Source: Duganella fentianensis (lineage in GTDB: Bacteria > Pseudomonadota > Gammaproteobacteria > Burkholderiales > Burkholderiaceae_D). Taken from it: a DNA stretch of 64,000 nucleotides. The stretch is from positions 124,001 through 188,000 of the forward strand of contig NZ_WWCL01000002.1 in NCBI RefSeq assembly GCF_009857835.1. Reading direction: 5' to 3'. Below the pieces are notes generated by a model. The model had not been told where the DNA came from. It did not search any database and was given only the letters and a program-made list of their open reading frames with translations. Both the position numbers and the translations under genes were made by a program. Position 1 is the stretch's first letter, and the number at the start of each line of letters is the position of its first letter. Of this stretch, positions 25,049 through 33,654 are shown one piece after another.

Positions 25049-25834
25049 ATGCTGCTACGCCGTAGCGCCTTGCTGCCGGGCGCAGTGCTGCTATTCGCCT
25101 TGCCGCTACAGGCGCAAACGCCCGCCAGCACTATTCCCGTAGCGGGGCAGATCGTGGTGCAGGGCGCACTGCCGGATGAAGCCAGCAAGGCCGCCCTGAT
25201 GGCGCGCCTGCGCGAACTGTATGGCGCAGAGCGGGTGGTGGACCAGCTCAGCATCGCTGCCGTTTCCATGCCGGCCGGCTGGAACAGCTATCTGCTCAAG
25301 CTGATACAGCCCAATCTGAAACTGATCAGCAAAGGGGAACTGAAGGTCGATGGCACCCGTGTCAGCGTGCGCGGCGAGGTGGCGAACGAAGCCCAGCGGC
25401 AGCAGCTGGCCAGCGATATGGCGACCAGCCTGAATTCCAGCTACACGGTCAGCAATGGCTTGCGCGTCAGCGCGGCGGAGCAGACGCTGCTCGATGAAAC
25501 GCTGGCGCACCGCATCATCGAATTCGAAAGCGGCAAGGCTGCACTGGCGCCATCCGGCCAGCGCATACTCGATGAAATGGCGGCTGCGCTGCTCAAGGTA
25601 AATGGCAAAAAAGTGGCAGTGATAGGCCACACCGATAATGTCGGTGCGCGCGAGAGCAATCTGGCCTTGAGCCTTGCGCGGGCCGAAGCGGTGCGCCGGT
25701 ATCTGGGCGAAAAGGGCATCGCACCAGCGCAGATACAGGTGTCCGGGCAGGGCCCGGACCATCCGGTCGCGGAGAATACCAGCGCGGACGGGCGGGCGCG
25801 CAACCGCCGCATCGAATTCCGTGTCCTGCCTTAG
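25049..25834 (+). CDS. OmpA-family protein of the T6SS locus
   Basis: 261 residues. Signal peptide ending ALPLQAQT (about 22), a middle region resembling a BON-type domain (KGELKVDGTRVSVRGEVANE), and a C-terminal OmpA peptidoglycan-binding domain (IIEFESGKAALAPSG; GHTDNVGARESN; GRARNRRIEF). It likely tethers the secretion complex to the cell wall, a job TagL or an evolved TssL does elsewhere. Here TssL lacks this domain, so this free protein may supply it. GAAGGGAG precedes the start. It ends exactly where the convergent tssL gene ends (stops abut at 25834/25835). Confidence 0.88.
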   Translation: MLLRRSALLPGAVLLFALPLQAQTPASTIPVAGQIVVQGALPDEASKAALMARLRELYGAERVVDQLSIAAVSMPAGWNSYLLKLIQPNLKLISKGELKVDGTRVSVRGEVANEAQRQQLASDMATSLNSSYTVSNGLRVSAAEQTLLDETLAHRIIEFESGKAALAPSGQRILDEMAAALLKVNGKKVAVIGHTDNVGARESNLALSLARAEAVRRYLGEKGIAPAQIQVSGQGPDHPVAENTSADGRARNRRIEFRVLP

Positions 25835-26617
25835 CTAGGGCAGGGTAATGGTGACGTAGGCCGGGCGCGGCGCCAGCTTGATCAGCTCATGGTAGCCGGC
25901 CAGCGTGTCCTGCGTGCTGTGCTTCAAGGCCGAAGATAGCCAGCCATAAGTGCCCAGCGCCACCAGCGCGAAGATGGCGCAGGCGGCCCACACCGGCGTA
26001 TGGCTGCGCAGCTTGTTGACGATCTGGTCGGGGCGCTGCGCCTGCGGCGCAAAGCCTTTGCTCTTGCCCTGCATGCTGGCGATTTCCTCGCCCAGACGGG
26101 CGATCAGATAGGCCAGCTTGTCCTGTGGTTCGAGCGCGTAGCGGCCCTTGAAGCCGATTAACAGGCACATCTGGAATACCTGCAAGGCTGCCAGCCGTGC
26201 CGCACCGCCCGAGCGCAGCACTTCCAGCCGGTCGAAAAAGTGTTCGCCGGCCAGCTGGTCGCCGAAGATGGTCAGCTGCAAAGGCCGGCGCTCCCAGGCT
26301 GTACGCAAGCTGAAATTCGATGACAGGATGATTTCGTCCAGCGCCGCGCAGAAGGCGTATTTGGCCGCTTCGATGTCGGTGCTGGCGGCGCGCAGCTTGG
26401 CGGCGTCGCGATCGAAGTCGGCGAGCAGCGCTGTGATGCTGTTGAAGAATTGGGTTTCCTCGGGCGGGGTGCTGCCGTTCTTCAGCATGAACAGCAGGTA
26501 AAAGCCATCGCCCAGCAAATCCACCAGCGTCTGGATATGGCCATAGCCGGGCTGCTGCTGGCGGCGCTGTCCGCCCATCAGGGTGGGGATGGCGCGGCGT
26601 TCGATCTGGGCGTTCAT
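25835..26617 (-). CDS. tssL: Type VI secretion membrane protein TssL (DotU type)
   Basis: About 260 residues, the cytoplasmic DotU domain (YGHIQTLVDLLGDGFYLLF; YAFCAALDEIILSS; GEHFFDRLE; LIGFKGRY) and one C-terminal membrane helix (VWAACAIFALVALGTYGW, about 215-232) with a short periplasmic tail. No OmpA domain, so it is the short form. The start at 26617 has GGAG 8 bases upstream; the frame runs on to 26713. It is transcribed opposite to its neighbours tssM-tagF-ompA and divergent from the TPR lipoprotein-tssBC unit. This orientation is unusual because tssL commonly lies beside tssK and tssJ. Confidence 0.93.
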   Translation of the reverse strand: MNAQIERRAIPTLMGGQRRQQQPGYGHIQTLVDLLGDGFYLLFMLKNGSTPPEETQFFNSITALLADFDRDAAKLRAASTDIEAAKYAFCAALDEIILSSNFSLRTAWERRPLQLTIFGDQLAGEHFFDRLEVLRSGGAARLAALQVFQMCLLIGFKGRYALEPQDKLAYLIARLGEEIASMQGKSKGFAPQAQRPDQIVNKLRSHTPVWAACAIFALVALGTYGWLSSALKHSTQDTLAGYHELIKLAPRPAYVTITLP

Positions 26618-26815
26618 GTGGTGGTCTCCAGCGGGTGGTCGGGGGCGCCGCAAACGGCCGTTGCCTGCAGCATTAAAGTCCATCGGGGCGCACAGTGGCT
26701 TGTGGATACGCAATCATTTTTCGTATGAGTATCTACTTGCGCCCGCACAATAGTTCATCTGGGCATTCATGAATAATGGCTTCCTTCCTGTCTGATGACG
26801 CGAAAGGAGAGCTTC

Positions 26816-27418
26816 ATGTCTATCTTGCATAAGGGATTGCCACTGCTGACGATGGCCGCGCTGCTATCGGCCTGCGTGACAGATGGCGCAATGGTGCGTA
26901 ATGAAAAACTGCAGGCGGCCACGCTGGAACGCAGCATGGCGGAGGCCGATACGGCGCTGGCCGCCGGCCGCAACGAGCAGGCGCAGGAGCTGCTGAAGGG
27001 CGCGGGCGCAGCCTATCCGGCCGATAAAGCCCCTTGGCTGCGTCTGGCCCAGCTCAAGTTCGACCGCGCCAGCTATGGCGAAGCGATCACCTACGCGCAG
27101 GAAGCCCTGGCGCGCGATCCGGCCGACAAGCTAGGCAACAGCATCGTGGCCGTCAGTGGTCTGCGCCTGTCGACCAAGGCGCTGGCCGATCTGAGCCAGC
27201 AGAACAATCTGAACGGCTCGCTGCGCTCGGAAGCCAGCGATCTGGCCAGGCTGCTGCGTGCCAGTCTGGGTGAGGAAGTGCTGGTGCCGGCGGGCGGCAC
27301 CGCTGCGCGCAAAACCGTAGTGGGCGGCGCGCCCGTACGCAAGGCCACTTCCAGCCCGCCTGCCGCCAAAGCTGCGACCCAGAACAGCAATACCGATCCG
27401 TTCAGCGGCTTGAAGTAA
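26816..27418 (+). CDS. TPR-type lipoprotein at head of tssBC operon
   Basis: About 200 residues. Lipoprotein signal with lipobox LLSAC (Cys near residue 20), then helical repeats (DTALAAGRNEQAQELLKGA; LAQLKFDRASYGEAITYAQEALARDP) resembling tetratricopeptide units, and a Pro/Ala/Ser-rich C-terminal tail. The start at 26816 has GGAG 6 bases upstream. It heads the operon with tssB (32 bases later). It has no resemblance to the beta-sandwich of TssJ, but as the only lipoprotein of this locus it may serve an outer-membrane accessory role. Some T6SS loci carry a comparable TPR protein. Confidence 0.75.
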   Translation: MSILHKGLPLLTMAALLSACVTDGAMVRNEKLQAATLERSMAEADTALAAGRNEQAQELLKGAGAAYPADKAPWLRLAQLKFDRASYGEAITYAQEALARDPADKLGNSIVAVSGLRLSTKALADLSQQNNLNGSLRSEASDLARLLRASLGEEVLVPAGGTAARKTVVGGAPVRKATSSPPAAKAATQNSNTDPFSGLK

Positions 27419-27450
27419 TCCATCGCAGTAATCACAGACGGGAGGCTGGT

Positions 27451-27951
27451 ATGGCAAATCGCGACAGTGTGCAGAAGCGCCTGACCAAGGTCAGGCCACC
27501 GAGAGTGCAGATGACCTATGACGTGGAAATCGGCGATGCGATCGAGAACAAGGAGCTGCCCTTCGTGCTGGGCGTAGTGGGCGACTTCGGCGGCAATTCG
27601 GTGCAGGAAGCCAGACGGCTCAAGGACCGGCAGTTCGTCAGCATCGACAGCAGCAACTTCGATGAAGTGCTGGCCGCGATCGAACCGGCCGCGGAATTCG
27701 CTGTGCCGAATCAGCTGGCGGGTGACGACAGCAGTTTTCGCGTCGATCTGCGCTTCAAGGCGATGGCAGATTTCCGTCCCGAGTCGGTGGTGCGGCAGGT
27801 CCAGCCGTTGAGCCAGTTGCTGGAGGCGCGCAACAAGCTGGCCGATCTGCGCAACAAGCTGGCCGGTAACGACAAGCTGGAAGACCTGCTTAGCGATGTG
27901 CTGAACAACACCGACAAGCTGCACAGCTTGGCGCAACCACAGGGGAAGTGA
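27451..27951 (+). CDS. tssB: T6SS sheath small subunit TssB (VipA)
   Basis: 166 residues. Canonical TssB sequence features: RPPRVQMTYDVE, ELPFVLGVVGDFGG, FVSIDSSNFDEVL, and the C-terminal helix LADLRNKLAGNDKLEDLL. It forms the contractile sheath with TssC. The stop is 1 base before the tssC ATG, a tight coupling. Full length for the family. Confidence 0.96.
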   Translation: MANRDSVQKRLTKVRPPRVQMTYDVEIGDAIENKELPFVLGVVGDFGGNSVQEARRLKDRQFVSIDSSNFDEVLAAIEPAAEFAVPNQLAGDDSSFRVDLRFKAMADFRPESVVRQVQPLSQLLEARNKLADLRNKLAGNDKLEDLLSDVLNNTDKLHSLAQPQGK

Positions 27952-27952
27952 G

Positions 27953-29458
27953 ATGACGACCATGCCAGCCCAGCTAGCAGTAGCGCAAGCAGCGGAGCCG
28001 AGCGAGAATCTGGCGCAAGCCGTCAGCCTGCTCGACCAGATCGTGGAGCAGAGCAAGGTGGCCCAGTCGGGTGCGGAGCATCAGCGCGCCAAGGACATCA
28101 TTGCGGAACTGGTGCAGCAGGTGCTTGCCGGCACCGTGGTGGTGTCGAATAATCTGTCGGCCACCATCGATGCGCGGCTGGCCGAAATCGACCAGCTGAT
28201 TTCGAGTCAGGTCAGCGCCATCATGCATGCGCCGGCCTTCAAGAAACTGGAACAGAGCTGGACCGGCCTGCATTATCTGGTCAGGAACGCCAGCTCGGGG
28301 CAGGGCGTCAGGGTGCGCATGCTCAATGCCAGCAAGCGCGAGCTGGTCAAGGACTTCCAGAGCGCGCTGGAATTCGATCAGAGTGCCATGTTCCGCAAAG
28401 TCTATGAAGAGGAATTCGGCACCTTCGGCGGTGCGCCATATGGTGCGCTGATCGGCGACTTTGAAATCAGCCGCCAGCCCGAAGACATGTATTTCATCGA
28501 GCAGATGTCGCATGTGGCGGCAGCGGCCCACGCGCCCTTCATTACGGCGGCCTCGCCGGAGCTGTTCGGACTGGAAAGCTATGGCGATCTGGCCCGTCCG
28601 CATGATCTGGCCAAAGTATTCGACACGGTGGAATATGCCAAGTGGAAGGCCTTCCGCGAATCGGAAGATGCCCGCTACGTGGGCCTGACGCTGCCCCGTT
28701 TTCTCGGCCGGCTGCCCTACAACCCGCTCGATGGCACCACTGTGGAAGGCTTCAGCTTTGTCGAGGAGGTAGATGGCAGCGATCACCAGAAATACCTGTG
28801 GTGTAACGCAGCCTATGCTTTCGGCGCGCGCCTGACGCAGGCGTTCGACGATTTCGGCTGGTGTGCCGCCATACGCGGAGTGGAAGGGGGCGGGCTGGTG
28901 GACGATCTGCCCACCCACACCTTCAAGACGGATCAGGGCGAGGTGGCGCTGAAGTGCCCCACCGAAGTGGCGATTACCGACCGGCGCGAAAAAGAACTCA
29001 GCGATCTGGGTTTCATCTCGCTGGTGCACTGCAAGAACACGGCCTATGCCGCTTTCTTCGGCGCGCAATCCGCGCAGAAGGCCAGGCGCTATAGCTCCGA
29101 TGCGGCCAATGCAAATGCCGTGCTGTCCTCGCAGCTGCAATACATCTTTGCCGTCTCGCGCATTGCGCACTACATGAAGGCCATGATGCGCGACAAGATC
29201 GGCAGCTTTGCCGCCGCGTCGAATGTCGAGGATTACCTGAATCGCTGGCTGATGAAATACGTGCTGCTCGACGATGGCGCCAGTCAGGAGCAGAAGGCCC
29301 AGTTCCCGCTGCGCGAAGCGTCGGTGCAGGTGCATGAAGTGGCCGGCCGGCCCGGCGTGTATCGCGCCGTCTCTTTCCTGCGGCCGCATTTCCAGCTCGA
29401 TGAATTATCGGTTTCTCTCCGTCTGGTCGCGGAGCTGCCGCAATCGACCAGTAAGTGA
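27953..29458 (+). CDS. tssC: T6SS sheath large subunit TssC (VipB)
   Basis: 501 residues, full length. Family features include FKKLEQSWTGLHYLV (about 95-110), the FGTFGGAPYGALIGDFE segment, LPRFLGRLPY, FEWxx-type core region with WCAAIRGVEGGG, and the conserved ISRIAHYMK-type motif (VSRIAHYMKAMMRDKIG). Together with TssB it builds the sheath that drives the Hcp tube. It begins with an N-terminal helix that carries the ClpV-interacting region in the assembled sheath. Confidence 0.96.
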   Translation: MTTMPAQLAVAQAAEPSENLAQAVSLLDQIVEQSKVAQSGAEHQRAKDIIAELVQQVLAGTVVVSNNLSATIDARLAEIDQLISSQVSAIMHAPAFKKLEQSWTGLHYLVRNASSGQGVRVRMLNASKRELVKDFQSALEFDQSAMFRKVYEEEFGTFGGAPYGALIGDFEISRQPEDMYFIEQMSHVAAAAHAPFITAASPELFGLESYGDLARPHDLAKVFDTVEYAKWKAFRESEDARYVGLTLPRFLGRLPYNPLDGTTVEGFSFVEEVDGSDHQKYLWCNAAYAFGARLTQAFDDFGWCAAIRGVEGGGLVDDLPTHTFKTDQGEVALKCPTEVAITDRREKELSDLGFISLVHCKNTAYAAFFGAQSAQKARRYSSDAANANAVLSSQLQYIFAVSRIAHYMKAMMRDKIGSFAAASNVEDYLNRWLMKYVLLDDGASQEQKAQFPLREASVQVHEVAGRPGVYRAVSFLRPHFQLDELSVSLRLVAELPQSTSK

Positions 29459-29489
29459 TTCTTCCCCCAACCTGAAAACGGAGCGTGCC

Positions 29490-29981
29490 ATGGCAATTGA
29501 TGTCTATCTGAGCATTGACGGGATAAAAGGCGAATCGAGCGATGATCGCCACAAGGACTGGATCGAATGCCGTTCGGTCAGCTTCGGCGTGGAGCAGCCC
29601 AAGTCGGCAACCGCATCCACCGGCGGCGGCCACACGGCAGAGCGCTGCGAACACCGCGACATCGTGATCTCCAAGCTGGCCGATCTGGCCACGCCGGTAC
29701 TGCTGCAGACTTGCGCCGCCGGCCGCACCATACCCAAGGCAAAGCTGGAATTCATGCGCGCGGACGGGCAGGGTGAGCGCGTCAAATATTTTGAAATCGA
29801 ACTGGAAAATGTGCTGATCGGCGCGGTCTCGCCGGCCGTGGATGAGGGAGACATTCTGTCGGAAGAAGTAGCACTCAAATTCTCCAAGGTGAAATGGAAG
29901 TACACCCAGCAGAAGATAGGCGGCGGTGCCGGCGGCAATACTTCCGGTGGCTGGGATCTGTCGGCCAATCGCATCGTCTAA
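29490..29981 (+). CDS. hcp: T6SS tube protein Hcp (TssD)
   Basis: 163 residues. Forms hexameric rings that stack into the inner tube and can carry effectors. Starts MAIDVYLSIDGIKGES, with the family segments DWIECRSVSFGV, CEHRDIVISKLADLATP, VKYFEIELENVLI and a C-terminal KFSKVKWKYTQQ. The frame runs back to 29274, but that part overlaps tssC; ATG 29490 with GGAG 6 bases upstream is the clear start. A strong hairpin follows between hcp and tssH. No effector domain is fused. Confidence 0.96.
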   Translation: MAIDVYLSIDGIKGESSDDRHKDWIECRSVSFGVEQPKSATASTGGGHTAERCEHRDIVISKLADLATPVLLQTCAAGRTIPKAKLEFMRADGQGERVKYFEIELENVLIGAVSPAVDEGDILSEEVALKFSKVKWKYTQQKIGGGAGGNTSGGWDLSANRIV

Positions 29982-30000
29982 AGCGCAGCATCCGCAGCGA

Positions 30001-30036
30001 GGCCGGGCAGGCTTTGCTGCGGCCAGCCTGCCGGCC
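30001..30036 (+). terminator. Strong hairpin between hcp and tssH (attenuator or mRNA stabiliser)
   Basis: GGCCGGGCAGGCT / AGCCTGCCGGCC pairs over 12 bp with one bulge and an 11-base loop. No T run follows, so it is not a classical terminator. Its place suggests mRNA 3'-end protection for hcp, which is needed in far greater amount than tssH. Confidence 0.6.
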
Positions 30037-30072
30037 AGCCTATCCATCGTCTAAATTAGCGGAGGCGCAAGC

Positions 30073-32709
30073 ATGGAATTCAATCTGAAGACGCTGGTCG
30101 GCAAGCTCAATCCCGCCACCCGTCAGGCCTTCAACCGGGCGGCAGGTATCTGCGTGGGCATGGGGCAGTTCGAAGTGGAGGTCGAACATCTGATGCTGGC
30201 CTTGCTGGAACAGCCACGCAATGATGTATGCCTGATCCTGCAGCGTGTGGATATCAGCAGCGATGCGCTGATGGCCGACCTGCAAGCGACGATCAGCCAG
30301 CTGAAGGCGGGCAGTACCCGCACACCGGTATTCTCGGCCGACTTGCTACGGCTGCTCGAGCATGCGTGGATGATCGCGTCGCTGGCCATAACGCAGACAG
30401 GTGCGATCCGTAGCGGCCATATGCTGGTAGCCTTGCTCACGGATAGCCAGCTGGCCCAACTGGCGCAGCGGGCTTCCCCCCTGTTCGCACGGTTGCCCAT
30501 CCATGAAATCAAGCACCAGCTGGAACGCTACACGCAGGATTCGGAGGAGGCGCAAATAGCGGAGAGTGTGCCAGCCCTGCCTGACCGCGACGCTGCATCA
30601 GTGGCGGCGAGCGCAGTGCCATGCCAGCCTACACCAGCACTCGCGCAATACACCGTCTGCCTGACCGGGCAGGCTGGCGCTGGGCAGCTTGATCCGGTGA
30701 TCGGGCGCGAGAAGGAGATCCGCCAGCTGATCGATATCCTGATGCGGCGGCGCCAGAATAATCCCATCCTGACGGGCGATGCGGGCGTCGGCAAGACCGC
30801 TGTAGTGGAAGGCCTGGCGCTGCGCGTCGTGGCGGGGGCCGTGCCTGAAGTCTTGCGCAAAGTCGCTATCCATACGCTGGATCTCGGCCTGCTGCAGGCC
30901 GGGGCAAGTGTGAAAGGCGAGTTCGAAAGCCGTCTTCAGAACGTGATCGATGAAGTCAAGGCCAGCCCCCACGGCATCATCCTTTTCATTGATGAAGCCC
31001 ACACCATGATAGGGGCGGGTGGTGCGGCGGGGCAGAACGATGCCGCCAACCTTCTCAAGCCGGCGCTGGCACGGGGTGAATTGCGGACCATCGCCGCGAC
31101 GACTTGGGGCGAGTACAAAAAATATTTCGAAAAGGATGCGGCGCTGGCGCGCCGCTTTCAGGTGGTCAAAGTGGAGGAGCCGGACGAAGTGGTGGCGGCA
31201 GCCATGCTGCGCGCCATGACTCCGCTGATGGAACAGCACTTTGGCGTGCGCGTGCGCGATGAGGCGGTGACGGAAGCTGTGCGTCTGTCGCATCGCTACA
31301 TCATCGGCCGGCAACTGCCGGATAAGGCGGTCAGCGTGCTCGATACAGCCTGTGCACGCGTGGCCCTGGCACAAAGCGTGGCACCCGCCCGGCTGGAAGA
31401 CGTGCGGGCAGAGATAGAGCGTCGTGTGGCCGAGCTGGCGGCAGCACGGGCCGACGTCGAGCTGGCTGTCAGCGCTAGCCGCATCGCTCGACTGGAGCAG
31501 CAACTAGCCACTTTGCAGACAGAGGCGGACGCGCTGGAACTGCGCTGGCAGCAGGAGCAGACGCTGGTGGCGGCGCTGCTGCGCGAGCGGGCCGGTGCTA
31601 GCGGTCCGGAAGCCAGCAGCAGTGCCGGCAGCGCGGCCGAAGCCGCCCGCCTGCGCACCGAGCTGCAGCAGTTACAGGGGGATGCGCCGCTGGTGCCGCT
31701 GGAAGTCGATGGTTCTGCCGTTGCTGCCATCATTTCAGGCTGGACCGGGATACCGCTGGGACGCATGGTGCAGGATGAATTGCGCACGGTGCTACATTTG
31801 CAGGAAGCGCTGGAACAGCGCGTGCTGGGCCAGTCCGACGCGATGGCAGCAGTGGCCCAGCGCGTGCGTACGGCCCGTGCGCGGCTCGATGATCCGGTCA
31901 AGCCGCAGGGCGTGTTTCTGTTTGCCGGTCCTTCCGGCGTCGGCAAGACCGAGACGGCGCTGGCGCTGGCTGATCTGCTTTATGGCGGCGAGCGCAAACT
32001 CATCACCATCAATATGAGCGAGTATCAGGAAGGCCATAGCGTGGCTGGTCTGAAAGGTGCGCCGCCCGGTTATGTCGGCTACGGGCAGGGCGGGGTGCTG
32101 ACCGAGGCTGTGCGGCGCAATCCCTACAGCGTGGTGCTGCTCGATGAAATCGAAAAAGCCCATGCCGATGTGATCGAGCTGTTCTATCAGGTGTTCGATA
32201 AAGGCGTAATGGAAGATGCCGAAGGCCGCGAGATCGACTTCCGTAACTGCCTCATCATCGCAACCTCGAATCTGGGCTCGGCAGCGGTCATGCAGGCCTG
32301 TTTGAACCAGACCCCACCGGCGATGGCGCAACTGGAACAGCTGCTGCTGCCGCATCTGGTGCGCCATTTCAAGCCGGCGTTTATCGGCCGCCTGAAGGTG
32401 ATTCCGTTCTATCCCATCGCCGATCAGGTGCTGGCGCAGATCATCGCCCTGAAACTGGGGCAGATTGCCCGGCGCCTGCAGGAGCAGCACGGCGCCGAAT
32501 TCAGCTACGAGCCAGCCGTCATCGAGGCCGTGCTGCAGCGTTGCACCGAGGTGGATGCCGGCGCCCGCAACGTGGACCACATCCTCAATGGCACGCTGTT
32601 GCCGGAAATTGCCGGTGCCATTTTGCAGCGCATGAGCGAGGCCGTTGCGATAGAGCGCATCAAGGTCGGTATCAACCGGCAGGGGCAGTTCAGATATACC
32701 TTCAAATAA
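30073..32709 (+). CDS. tssH: T6SS sheath-recycling AAA+ ATPase TssH (ClpV)
   Basis: 878 residues, ClpB-like with two AAA+ modules. N-terminal double-Clp domain (residues 1-150), Walker A1 GDAGVGKTA (about 236), Walker B1 IILFIDEAHT, middle domain coiled segment (about 440-520), Walker A2 GPSGVGKTE (about 618) and Walker B2 VVLLDEIEKA. The ClpV-specific N-terminus MEFNLKTLVGKLNPATRQAF recognises the TssC sheath peptide. It unfolds contracted sheaths so subunits can be reused. A GGAGG sequence 9 bases before ATG supports this start. Confidence 0.96.
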   Translation: MEFNLKTLVGKLNPATRQAFNRAAGICVGMGQFEVEVEHLMLALLEQPRNDVCLILQRVDISSDALMADLQATISQLKAGSTRTPVFSADLLRLLEHAWMIASLAITQTGAIRSGHMLVALLTDSQLAQLAQRASPLFARLPIHEIKHQLERYTQDSEEAQIAESVPALPDRDAASVAASAVPCQPTPALAQYTVCLTGQAGAGQLDPVIGREKEIRQLIDILMRRRQNNPILTGDAGVGKTAVVEGLALRVVAGAVPEVLRKVAIHTLDLGLLQAGASVKGEFESRLQNVIDEVKASPHGIILFIDEAHTMIGAGGAAGQNDAANLLKPALARGELRTIAATTWGEYKKYFEKDAALARRFQVVKVEEPDEVVAAAMLRAMTPLMEQHFGVRVRDEAVTEAVRLSHRYIIGRQLPDKAVSVLDTACARVALAQSVAPARLEDVRAEIERRVAELAAARADVELAVSASRIARLEQQLATLQTEADALELRWQQEQTLVAALLRERAGASGPEASSSAGSAAEAARLRTELQQLQGDAPLVPLEVDGSAVAAIISGWTGIPLGRMVQDELRTVLHLQEALEQRVLGQSDAMAAVAQRVRTARARLDDPVKPQGVFLFAGPSGVGKTETALALADLLYGGERKLITINMSEYQEGHSVAGLKGAPPGYVGYGQGGVLTEAVRRNPYSVVLLDEIEKAHADVIELFYQVFDKGVMEDAEGREIDFRNCLIIATSNLGSAAVMQACLNQTPPAMAQLEQLLLPHLVRHFKPAFIGRLKVIPFYPIADQVLAQIIALKLGQIARRLQEQHGAEFSYEPAVIEAVLQRCTEVDAGARNVDHILNGTLLPEIAGAILQRMSEAVAIERIKVGINRQGQFRYTFK

Positions 32710-32722
32710 AGTGGAGGCGCCT

Positions 32723-33586
32723 ATGTTGAATCTCTCCCGGCTATTACAGGCGATCAGTGACGAGCGTCCCTGTGGCGACGATCTGACCTATAGCGAAGAC
32801 ATGGACCGGATAGCCCGTGCGCGGCTGGAAGACGATCCGGCGCTGGATCAGGGTGTCTGGGTGACGACTCTCAGGCAGGCCGACTGGCCGCTGGTGGCCA
32901 GCCGCTGTGCCGAATTGATCGAAAGCCGTAGCAAGGATATGCGTCTGGCGGCGTGGCTGGCCGAGGCGCTGGCCCAGACGGAAGGGCCACGCGGACTGGG
33001 TGATGGCCTGGCCGTGCTGGCAGGATTGTGCGAGCAGTTCTGGGACTCCGTGTATCCACTCGGGGAGGACGGCGATTTCGATCAGCGCATCGGCAATCTG
33101 CGCTGGCTGGTGAGCCGTATTCCGGCGCTCATGCGCGTATGGCAGCAAGAACATGGCGCGGTGGCGCGCAGCGATGCCGGCCATTGCGCGGCCATGCTGC
33201 AGCAACTGGAACAGGTGTGCGACCGGCGCCTCGGCAGCGAGGGACCTAGCTTTGCTGCGGCACACGAAAGTGTGCAGGCACTGGAACTGCACGCCGAGGA
33301 TGAGAGCGCATCAACGCTGCTGCCGATTGTGTCAGAAACAACGCCTATCGGAATGCAAGCCTGTGGTGACGGGCCGATACGCAATCGCCAGCAGGCGCTG
33401 GGCGAATTACGCCGAGTGGCGGCCTATTTTCGGGCGGCAGAGCCCCATAGCCCCGTGGCCTATCTGGCGGAGAAGGCCGCAAGCTGGGGCGAGATGCCTT
33501 TGCATGACTGGCTGCGGGAGGTCGTCAGGGATAGCGGCCAGCTAGCCCAGCTGGAAACCATGCTGGGAGTGGCTAGCACGAATTAA
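32723..33586 (+). CDS. tssA: T6SS cap/assembly protein TssA
   Basis: About 287 residues. N-terminal ImpA-related domain: RPCGDDLTYSEDMD, LAAWLAEAL, GLCEQFWDSVYPL, RIGNLRWLVS. TssA proteins cap and guide polymerisation of the tube and sheath; this short form is of the one-domain-plus-C-terminal-helical type. ATG 32723 follows GGAGG by 5 bases; a GTG at 32711 is in frame but lies within the ribosome-site region. It begins 13 bases after tssH and closes the run of T6SS genes in this window. Confidence 0.9.
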   Translation: MLNLSRLLQAISDERPCGDDLTYSEDMDRIARARLEDDPALDQGVWVTTLRQADWPLVASRCAELIESRSKDMRLAAWLAEALAQTEGPRGLGDGLAVLAGLCEQFWDSVYPLGEDGDFDQRIGNLRWLVSRIPALMRVWQQEHGAVARSDAGHCAAMLQQLEQVCDRRLGSEGPSFAAAHESVQALELHAEDESASTLLPIVSETTPIGMQACGDGPIRNRQQALGELRRVAAYFRAAEPHSPVAYLAEKAASWGEMPLHDWLREVVRDSGQLAQLETMLGVASTN

Positions 33587-33654
33587 CGAAATCATTCGAA
33601 GTTGCCAAGAAATAATGCTAGGATTTAAACACAGATTATTTCAGTGAGGCACGA

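Noticed and set aside
25825..25844. CCTGCC/GGCAGG inverted repeat at abutting ompA-like and tssL stops
   Set aside because: Only 6 bp with no T run in either direction; may be chance in GC-rich DNA.
27974..29389. 471-residue open frame on the minus strand
   Set aside because: Antisense to tssC with all family motifs. Shadow frame.
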